A DNA stretch of 64,000 nt from Phaseolus vulgaris (Eukaryota; Streptophyta; Magnoliopsida; Fabales; Fabaceae), in NCBI RefSeq assembly GCF_000499845.2, contig NC_023749.2:31708924-31772923 (forward strand), written 5' to 3'. Each line of letters starts with the position of its first letter. The stretch's first letter is position 1. This document shows, one piece after another, positions 55,815 through 64,000 of this stretch. Both the position numbers and the translations under genes were made by a program. The notes below the pieces were generated by a model. The model had not been told where the DNA came from. It did not search any database and saw nothing but the letters and a program-made list of their open reading frames with translations.

Positions 55815-56715
55815 ATTTCCATATTTATAGGTCTGAGGATCCCAATCCATTCCAAGACACATCATCTTCAATCGAAGTTTCGCTCCATTTGCATATCCTG
55901 GTTGATAGAATCCTCCAAGACCAAGACCAAGTTCACGACAAACTTTCACTATCCCCACCTAAAAGTATTAGAATCAACGTTTACCTAATGACAGTAATGT
56001 TATGCTGCAACCTTTTATGAATGAAATGCATTATGCCACAATCCAACAATAAAGAGTAGAAAAATGCTTGTTGTGAAGTGAAGCATTGTAAAAGGAATTA
56101 CAAAACAATATACTGTTAAAATGGAGTACCTGTTCATCATGGCTTATGAATTTTTTCAATAGAACCATACCAGGTCTCAACACAAACCCTTTTGTCCATT
56201 CCTCCTGAATCTCAATTCTACTTCCCTTGTTTTGTACAGGCAAAGTAGCTCCTATCAAAGCATGATTTTTCTTCTATGAAAGCAAATGTCATATGGTCTG
56301 AACTGTGGCCTGTTAACTGAAGAATCCAACTTCTGACCACCGACTGCAGCATAGTTTGAACGGCTGTTTCTATTATAATAAGATGTATTGACAGAATCAG
56401 GTTTCTTCCAACAACATTGAGGCGATTCATCATTGGGAGTTGACAAGTTAGTCTGTGAAACTTTCTTTGTAAGTGGTAACTTGGTATTTTCAAAATGGTC
56501 TCCACTGGACTTAGTCACTTCTACATCAACTCGAGTTCTCTTGAAATTTCTTGGTTTAAAAGCAGTAATAGTGGTAGTTGATGGACAAATTGAAAATTGA
56601 AAATTTGACATTAACTGAGGGTGTTTGTCACCAATTGAATTGGAACTAGGTGACCAAGAGAGTGAATAATCCTCACTTTCCTTTTAGACAGCACTACAGG
56701 GAAACTACCAGACAT
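55815..56715 (-). pseudogene. 5' part of an AlkB-like 2-oxoglutarate/Fe(II) dioxygenase gene, truncated by element C
   Basis: Exon 1 (about 56715-56130) ends with a GT donor after CAG. A 171-bp intron follows, and exon 2 (55958-55815) begins after an ...tttag acceptor in the same frame. Exon 1 has RPYDICFH and EEWTKGFVLRPGMVLLKKF; exon 2 has CRELGLGLGGFYQPGY, LRLKMMCLGMDWDPQ and YKYGN. This is the pattern of plant AlkB-homologue proteins of the Arabidopsis At3g14160 kind, recalled from memory. These are Fe(II)-dependent enzymes that remove alkyl or methyl groups from nucleic acids. The iron-binding HxD...H part would lie in later exons and is missing. A one-base shift in an A-run (about 56270) breaks exon 1, and the first codons (ATG 56715) are in another frame. 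It is therefore already a pseudogene, or a fragment. Confidence 0.75.
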
Positions 56716-59041
56716 AATAAATTCCTCACTCTGCAATTAAATCATGGAAATTAAAATCAGAAACGGATATTGCTAACAAAAATGTAAACTTCTAATCAGT
56801 TGTTCTAAATTTTAATCTAGAATAGTTTGTTTTGTTCATTGTTTCGATTATAATTTTCACAAAGTTAATAGTTATAAAAGTTCTCAAATACATTTTTTTC
56901 CCTCTAAAATATGGTTATACTTATTTTGAGTTAATTTCTCTAAACGGACAAAAGAAAAAATAAATCCACAAAATCATAACAAGATGAAATCTGAAATTAT
57001 TCTTCACAAGAAACAAAAAATATTTTCTTTGAAGATAAAATAGCTTCCAAGTTGAAAGCGCGATTTCTTAGTTTTCCAAACGAGTTTTCAAATGCAAGAG
57101 AAGTTTCTTGTGTAAGTAAGAGAAGTTTATTGTGTTAGAAGACCGCAAATTGAGAATTTTTAAAAGAAAAGGGTTGAATCATACATGAACTTTGTGAAGA
57201 GCAGAGTTTTACTACAAGACTCGTGATTGATTTGATGGTTGTGTATTTGTGAATAATATATAGTAAGAAGAATGAGGTGTGAAACAATGCGCTAATTAAA
57301 AAGAAGAACCTATGATGACCTTTGATTTTGATTCCTAGATTTAATTTGATAAACTGAATAATATCTAACAAAATTGATTGAGATTGTAAATATGATAATT
57401 TTTAGAAAAGATAAGGTTTGTTATGAACACATGGTAAATTTTTATAATAATTCAAAGTGTGTCTCCTCTGTTAAAATACCTTTCAAATCTTGAAAAGATT
57501 GAAGATTTTGATTTGATTTTGTTTTCTACCACCAAGAGAGATAAATGAATAAGATAATGCATTTAATTTTTCGCAATTTTGAACCATTGATTTTATACCA
57601 AAAGATTGTGAAATCAATATATTTGATTAACAAATTACAAATTGAACCGCTTATATTTTGTTCTTGAAACAGAATTTAACTTTTGATACTGAAAATAATT
57701 TTAGATTTTGTTATGTTTGAAAAATTTTATCGTAATTTTTAACTAATAGATTTTTTTAACTATTGGAACATCCTAAATTTTACCCATATATAATAAATAA
57801 AGTAAAACAAGCAATATCTAATTACGAATAATATATACTATTTTCTCATATGTGTATTTCAAAAGAAATATCCCTCTTCATAGGGATTTAATATATACAT
57901 CAAAAAGTTTTAAACAACCAAACAAAGCATTCAAATAAAACTATCTCATTCTCCAGCTGTTCACTAAGGAGCTCTATTACCTGCAATCTCATCTGCTCCC
58001 GTGTAAAACACGATCATCACAGATAAAGAAACAAACACAAACAGGGTAAGCTATCTATATAAAAAGTTTTGATATAATTCAAATTTTAAATTAATAAGCA
58101 TAATTCATCCATTCTCATACGATTTCTCAAACCATCAAGTGGCTATTACATTCATAAAATTCATATTTCATATGTCGGACTTCTACTGACTCAACACATA
58201 GACTCTTGACTCTACTTCCGGAAGACTCGTGCGTTGACTTAGACTCAGAGATCTGCACCTGTCATACTACCTCACTGTGAAATCCACACAGTTATGCACA
58301 TAAAAATCTCAATATCATATCTCTCCTAGTATGACAGCGTTAACTCATATAACAGGTCAAGTTAGTTATCTTTCAAACAACTTACCCATTCATATGAACC
58401 TCCTTCGACTCTCACCACCAGAATAACTTCATCTATATGATTTCATTATCTCAGGAGAGTCAGGATATCTCCTTCTAGACGAATCCCCAGTCAATGCACA
58501 TCCTAAACAATCTTAACACGGTATTTTCTTTCCTGAAAATACTATGTTTTGATTAAAAATATATTCTAAACATTAAAATCTTCCACATCAAACAATCAAA
58601 TCATTCCACAATTTAGAATTTCCAAAACACCCAACAATTCATTCACTAATCATATAAATGTCTTGAATCAAAAGGATTCCAAAGTGTATCTAAATAACAT
58701 CAAGTTTTACTATCCCAAAAGAGAGACAATAAAAGGAGAATGAAATAAAATTATCTTCCAACTACAACTATATCCAACAACAGTATTTAATAAAAGGATG
58801 AGGAAGCACAACATGAAAATTAAAGTTTGATAACTTATCTCAAAAACACCAGAATTCAGATTACCATCAACATAGCTCTCAAAATAATCAACTCATAAAC
58901 TGAATCATCAAGAAATATTCAAAATATATATGCTCTGAAATTGTCAAGAAACAAATCATCACAAAGCTTTTTCAAATACAGTAATTCATTCAATTCCAAA
59001 CTTATATACATTCTACATCATCTACTATATCTAAATTTACA

Positions 59042-59310
59042 TTTCAATCTCAAAACAGTTTCAATCTCAAAACAGTTTCAATCTCAAAACAGTTTCAATC
59101 TCAAAACAGTTTCAATCTCAAAACAGTTTCAATCTCAAAACAGTTTCAATCTCAAAACACTTTCAATCTCAAAACACTTTCAATCTCAAAACACTTTCAA
59201 TCTCAAAACACTTTCAATCTCAAAACACTTTCAATCTCAAAACACTTTCAATCTCAAAACACTTTCAATCTCAAACACTTTCAATCTCAAACACTTTCAA
59301 TCTCAAACAG
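59042..59310. repeat. 17-bp minisatellite (16 units)
   Basis: The unit is tttcaatctcaaaacag or ...cac. By counting there are thirteen 17-bp units and then three 16-bp units that lost one A. The first six units end in cag, the next ones in cac, and the last returns to cag, which shows stepwise spread of one variant. The array happens to be open in a + frame; that peptide is an artefact of the repeat. Confidence 0.92.
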
Positions 59311-59639
59311 TTTCAACAAAATCCTGCAAGCAAAAACAATTGAAATTGGTGACCACGTCACCTCCAAATCCATAATCTTTTTCATTGAAAATAATAAGAC
59401 TAGTTTCCCTTACCTGAACTTTAGCTGATGCTCACTGAGAGCTCCAAATCTACCAAAACCTAAAGATAATTAACCTGCACACAGAGTCCTAATAAAAATC
59501 TAACTATATAACTAGGACCTTGAGTTAACAGAGATTAACCCGTACAAAATCTAAGATTAACCCATACAAAATCTAATAAGATCAAAATTAACTCAAAAGA
59601 AAAAGGGGCCAAGAAGGAACTTACTCTATCTGATATTTT

Positions 59640-59860
59640 GATCCTAGGTTCACTACCAGGAGTCCAACGGCATACTCCGATCGCCAAACTGATAAGCGAG
59701 GAAGTCAGAATCTTACAGAAAAGGAGAAAAGGAAAAAGAGGAACAAAACTGAAAATTCTGATCGAGCAGTCTGGTAGTCTTCGCTGCCAGGAGTCTAATG
59801 GTATACTCCGATCATCAAACTGATGAGCGAGGAGATCAAAATCTTAAAGAGAAGGGAGAG
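59640..59860. repeat. Two-copy direct duplication, period about 131 bp
   Basis: The segment around ccaggagtccaacggcatac (59656) recurs at 59787 as ccaggagtctaatggtatac. Both are followed by caaactgatragcgagga and an AG-rich stretch. About 10-15% of positions differ between copies. Confidence 0.75.
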
Positions 59861-60913
59861 AAAGGAAAAATGAAACTCTTATAGAGATGGTGGTTATTTT
59901 TTAAAATGAAACCTGAATAACTGAATTTTCTATTTATATGTCATTTTCATTTTAATAATAAAATATTCAGTATCATTTAAAATATACCACTTCTACTCTA
60001 AGGTTATTTTCTAGATCCTTACAACTATTGTCATAACTCGCTATAATCCCTTAAACTTGTAAAAATCCTAACAATAAAAATTCTCAAAATTGATTATTTC
60101 CTTTTTACAATACTTTAATTAATCTAAATACACTCACGATCAAATCACAAATTTTTATTATATTACTTTATATCTTTAAAGTTTATTTTTATCTCGTAGC
60201 ATTGTTGTATGTTCAATTATTACATTAATGTGTTTGTATTGCATTAAAATTCATATATTTTAAAATTTCTCTTATTATGCGCTGATGCCTATATTAGTTT
60301 TCTGTCAATATTATATAAATTTATTTTAAAATTTATCTTGTTTTAATTCAAATTCAGAAGAATATTTATTTTCTATCTTTTTCCTACTACCTAATAACAT
60401 TAATTTTTTTTAAAAAAAAAATACATTAAAAAAACACAGTAAAATATCATTGAATTTTGAACTTTCACTTTCAATTCAAATTTTAAAATTTTAATTTTCA
60501 AAATGATATATCTAAATCTAGCATATAATTTCATATTTAGTATTTTATATCATACAGTAGTAGATTTCAAATTATTTTAAAAATCTAACTATTAACTTTT
60601 ATTTTATTAAATTTTTATCTAGCTTTTCAGTTCTTTTAGTGTGAAATTTTAGATCAAAACTTTAGATTTTAATTTTTCAAATGTAAAATTAAATAACGGT
60701 GATTTTTTCTTCTTTTAAAACAAGACTTCCATAAAAAAAATTCAAATGGATACTGATTAAAATTGAGTATTTCAAATGGAAAAAACATCACAATAATAAT
60801 TAATTTAAGCTTATTGTAATAATGCCACTTGTAAGGAATTAATTTCCATACAAAATCAGAATGATATATATTATGATATTAAAAATATAATATATTATTA
60901 CTCTTATCATATA

Positions 60914-60935
60914 ATATATATATATATATATATAT
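60914..60935. repeat. (AT)11 microsatellite
   Basis: A simple AT dinucleotide run lies in AT-rich DNA. Confidence 0.9.
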
Positions 60936-61324
60936 GAAAAGTATATTTAAACGATTCAGAATTAAAATCTAGTTCTATATGAATTCTAACTAAATAACCG
61001 TCTATCTTGCTGTAAAATTGTCTTCTTTGATTTACTAGAATGATGTTCTTTCAGTAATTGTTCACTTCTTTCTAATTTGTTTTTATATTAAAATTTGATC
61101 AGGTTTTTTTACCAGTGTATCTATCAATAATCATATCTTTGATTTATTTAACAACTATAGTTGAAAAACATGTAAGCATTCAAGAACATAATTTTTTAAA
61201 TTTCAAGATAAATAGGACAATAGTAATGTATTTTGCCAAAATTAAATAGAAAATGAAACAAGAAACGTGATGGAGGAATAGTAAATGGATGAAAGTTACA
61301 GAGTACATATATAATTTTCAATTC

Positions 61325-62043
61325 CTAATTGGTTTTGTGGGGTTTGGTTTTAAGGCCAAATCCAAAGGGAAAAGGGGGTCATAATGACTATCTCCAACAT
61401 TCATTGGCAATTGATCAACAGTTTTGAACCATGTCCTTGGAAGTTTGCCTCTGAAACATAGTCACCAAACAACACATCAGTCACACCACTTCCCTCAGTA
61501 CCAGGAAGCCAAGCAGCAACCAGAGCTTCAATTTTGTCAACATATGGTTGTATAACCACAGGACGACTAGATGATCACAGTAACACATTTGATTCCTCCA
61601 CACAATCTTATGGTTTCTGGCCCAGGTGTAGAGATTGTCAAATTCAAGCTATCACTTTTGTTCAGCATATGGTTTCTCCCCAACTACCACAATGGCATAT
61701 GAAAAATTATTAGACTTGACATAGTTCAAACTAGGATTCTCCTTGTAGACTACCTCGGTATCATTATGAACTGTGTTCTTGATAGCACTGAGGATTGTTG
61801 TACCTGTAAATCACATAGGCCTTATCAATATTGTATGTTTACCAAACTATACAAAAGGGAAAAAAGTTGTGAAGAAATCTATAATATACCGTAGTCACAT
61901 TGTTTCCAGTAACTCCTTGCCATTCGATTGTCCAACCACCACATTGGTATCCTAGATTATCATGGCTTCCAGCAACCAGTATCTTTGAAGCCCTTTTAGG
62001 AAGAGGGAGAAGTGCTTGGTTAGGAATTTTCACCAATAGAACC
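61325..62043 (-). pseudogene. GH3 beta-glucosidase (beta-D-glucan exohydrolase type), 3' part, broken
   Basis: Two exons are readable on the minus strand: 62043-61890 ([33 protein letters not shown]) and 61803-61325 ([66 protein letters not shown]), with an 86-bp GT-AG intron. This is the C-terminal half of plant family 3 glycosyl hydrolases, secreted enzymes acting on cell-wall beta-glucans. At least three small deletions shift the frame (about 61645, 61570 and 61470), and the exon-intron junction has lost a base. The catalytic N-terminal domain is absent; the Tat-like element at 62044 begins exactly where it should continue. Stop at 61325-61327. Confidence 0.8.
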
Positions 62044-62501
62044 TGTTCTCGAACTAGGTTGGGGACTGGGAGAAACTATTGTCTTCAGATGTCACTCGGT
62101 CGTGGTCGTGTCCACGTTCCTCCTTCAGTCTTCTTCGCCGAACGGCTCCTCAGGCTGGTGGGGTACCTGCAGATGGCACTCAACGCTCAAGTCAGTGGGG
62201 TATCGTATTCGGCTGGTTAGAATACTGTAGATAATGATGTACCTTCTTCCTTGGAATGTGTGATATTTATATTACCTTGATGGGCCCTTGCTGTTGGGCC
62301 GGATTAGGGGGTTGTTTAGCGATTAGGGTTGGATTAAGTCGTTTCCAACCATAAGTTAACCTTTGCTAATTGGGTCAACCATTGACTTGAGCACCTTGTG
62401 TCGGTCGGCCACATATGACACGTGGTCGACCTCGTACCTTAAAGTATGGTTTTGACGCATGGGTTGACCGGGTCAATAGACCGGTCGGTCATCCCGGTAC
62501 A
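62044..62501 (-). repeat. 3' LTR of the third Tat-like element
   Basis: It begins TGTTCTCGAACTAGG and ends CCCGGTACA at 62501, 458 bp. The left boundary is certain because the GH3 similarity stops there. The right boundary is chosen from the CA terminus and the ggtaca ending shared with elements A and B. Confidence 0.6.
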
Positions 62502-62725
62502 GTTGCCTCGCAGGCTTGAGAGATGGTACAGCCGAAGAGTCTGAAGAATGGGCCTCGGGCGGATTGTGTAATGATGGGTGAAGTGATGTTTTGGGGGCGC
62601 TGAGCGATTGACGTGACGCGCATTATGAGGGGTTTTTCTAGGCGCCAAGTGATGCGAACCGTTGGATCAAGCGAATCCAATGGGTGAGGTTTTTGCGACG
62701 TTTGGAATTCGAGGTCCTTCCGGGC

Positions 62726-62733
62726 TATAAATA
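62726..62733 (+). promoter_or_regulatory. TATA box for the third antisense gene
   Basis: The sequence tataaata in the context gggctataaatagggg lies 116 bp before the antisense ATG and 109 bp before the leader donor site (aaag/gttagt at 62835). It has the classical plant TATA context, and an LTR TATA would not be expected outside the LTR in this orientation. Confidence 0.6.
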
Positions 62734-62841
62734 GGGGCTGGGAACAGTAGTGTTTTTACGCGTTATCTTTGTTTGAGCTCCGACTCTTTGAACCAATCCA
62801 ACCGATCTCAGTTGCCTTCTTCGTTCGTCTAAAGGTTAGTC

Positions 62842-64000
62842 ATGTCTGCTCTTTCCGAGTCTCCCCCTGCTTATTCGTCGTCGTCCTCTGTCTTCTTCCT
62901 CTTTTTCTTCTTCTTCTTCTTCCGGCCGAGCCTCCCCGGTTGGGGATGTGGAGAGTGTCCATTCTCCGAGGTTGGTAAGGGAAGACGCTGGTAACGCGTC
63001 GGACCGTTCGGCCCCTTTGAGGGGCCCCGACCATGTGGGGCCGACCTGGGTTGATCCCGGGTGTGTGAGGTGTCGTCCTCTTTTTATACCGATGCCTCCG
63101 TTGCTGAGTTTCTGGACGAGGTTCCCGTTTTGAAGGCTTCGGCCGAGGATCCTTGTTGGCGTTTGGTCCTTGCTCTTTGGAGGATCGTGTGTATAGGGAG
63201 CAGTCATCCACCGAGCCTTCCCTTTTTTTTTCATGTATGTTTGTCTTTTTGCGGACCTCCATGTGTCCCTTCCCTTTAATGCCTTTACGGCCGGGGTTTG
63301 AAGGAGCTCAACGTGCTCCGACCAGCTTCAACCCAACTCGTGGGCGTCTATGCAAACGTTTCGTATTGTTTGTCGACGTTTGGGTTGCGCCCTCTTCCCT
63401 CCTGCTTTCTTCATTTTACTCGTCGTAGCCGACTAAGCTTGCCAGTTGGCAATCGCTGGTCAGCCGGGCGGTAGCGTGTTGTTCCAAGCCCTTACGGCCT
63501 CTTATAAGAACTTTAAAGAAAAGTTCTTTAAAGTGTACGTGGAGCCAGCTGGGAACGTTACTTTTTTGACGAGGTTGGTCAGTCGCGTTTCCCGCTGTTT
63601 TGGTCGAGGAGTCCAACGAGATAACGGATTGGCCGAGGCCAGTGTATCCGAGCGAGCATGAGCGGCTCATTTTTTCTTTGTTTGATAACCTCCCAGGAAG
63701 CTCCCCGCCGGCCGCTCATGTCGCTGTACAATGCAACCGATTGCGCGGAGGCTTTCGAGGGTATGCTTTTTCACGCATGTTTGTTTTGTTTGTCGTACTT
63801 GTGCTGACCGGTCCCTTGTTGTTTGATTTGCAGAGATCGCGAAGAGAAAATCCCTCAGGCTGTCGGGATGCCACATTCGTTCAAAACAAGTTGAACGAGA
63901 AGAGGGGCCCACCAGTGCCAAGCCCCGTGCAGAGGAGGGTGCCCGGGCGGGGCCCTCAAAGAAACGCGGCCGCGAGAGCGGGAACATCGCCCGCACCGTG
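62842..64000 (+). pseudogene. Third antisense gene (aORF), broken and cut by the window end
   Basis: The ATG at 62842 opens a Ser-rich start. The homologous globular region is spread over three frames (DASVAEFLDEVPVLKASAED, NAFTAG with ELNVLRPASTQ, SVLFQALTASYKNFKEKFFKV). Several small deletions and insertions break it. Exon 1 ends at 63760 and exon 2 starts at 63834 after tttgcag. The intron is phase 1, as in the B and C genes. Exon 2 begins with a basic segment (IAKRKSLRLSG) and runs off the window. Confidence 0.65.

Larger units (their letters stand above)
56716..61324. other. AT-rich intergenic DNA, possible old retroelement remnant
   Basis: No convincing gene is seen in 4.6 kb. From about 57,760 to 60,000 the sequence is less AT-rich and contains regular stretches (for example cttccggaagactcgtgcg near 58217, ctcaccaccagaataacttc near 58415). 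These look like a non-coding piece of a repeated element, perhaps an LTR in minus orientation, but I cannot show its ends. The remainder is AT-rich with poly-A and poly-T runs. A minisatellite, a 131-bp-period duplication and an AT microsatellite are listed separately. Confidence 0.4.
62044..64000 (-). mobile_element. Third Tat-like element (3' end only) inserted in the GH3 pseudogene
   Basis: A TG-starting LTR at 62044-62501 is followed by a leader and an antisense gene on the plus strand, the same layout as the 3' ends of elements B and C. The left flank quintet is gaacc; its partner would lie outside the window. The polypurine tract is poor (gcaggcttgagag). gag and pol would lie to the right of the window. 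Confidence 0.65.

Noticed and set aside
57135..57371. 78-codon minus ORF in AT-rich DNA
   Set aside because: Low-complexity hydrophobic peptide with no homology or conserved neighbours.
58941..59375. 144-codon ORF over the minisatellite
   Set aside because: The peptide is the 17-bp repeat read through all three phases; there is no similarity to a gene and no supporting signals.

Overview
This window is plant nuclear DNA made almost entirely of nested LTR retrotransposons, with two broken host genes at its right end. The organism is probably a legume of the bean/cowpea group. That is an inference from the element types (long Ty1/copia elements with an extra env-like ORF, and Ty3/gypsy elements with two RNase H domains) and from plant-type gene fragments with GT-AG introns; nothing here proves the species. 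I see no tRNA or rRNA genes, no bacterial features and no CRISPR array.

Left block (1-8531). An old, internally deleted Tat-like Ty3/gypsy element (A, minus strand, 1-5967, left LTR cut by the window edge) carries a solo LTR at 818-1842. It is followed by an LTR with polypurine and primer-binding signals on its two sides (5968-7522) and by a second solo LTR (7523-8531).

Nested block (8532-34630). A copia element (A1, plus) keeps decayed gag and env-like ORFs but has lost pol. Its 3' LTR took in a related solo LTR (14266-33159, TSD gtgtt). That solo LTR took in Tat-like element B (15235-32989, TSD gaaac). B took in a gag-only LTR element (17842-23393, TSD gtacc). A separate solo LTR with 98-bp inverted arms (33194-34328, TSD ttagt) sits in the last part of the A1 LTR.

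Middle block (34631-44051). A chromovirus-like gypsy element (E, minus) holds a copia solo LTR (35031-36633). The truncated copia element D (minus, 38683-44051) adjoins it, with an env-like ORF and the end of pol.

Element C (44052-55814, minus) is the best-preserved element. Its LTRs are nearly identical, gag-pol has one main break, and an antisense gene lies between pol and the 3' LTR. Its two flanks do not match.

Right end (55815-64000). Two exons of a plant AlkB-like dioxygenase gene are cut off by element C. Then come 4.6 kb of AT-rich intergenic DNA with a 17-bp minisatellite, a GH3 beta-glucosidase pseudogene, and a third Tat-like element that breaks into that pseudogene.

The most interesting system is the antisense gene of the Tat-like elements. 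Elements B and C and the right-end element each carry, opposite in direction to gag-pol, a gene with what looks like its own leader intron and a phase-1 coding intron at the same place. In B the gene reads open over 815 codons once the gag-only insertion is ignored, although B gag-pol carries a nonsense codon and a frameshift.
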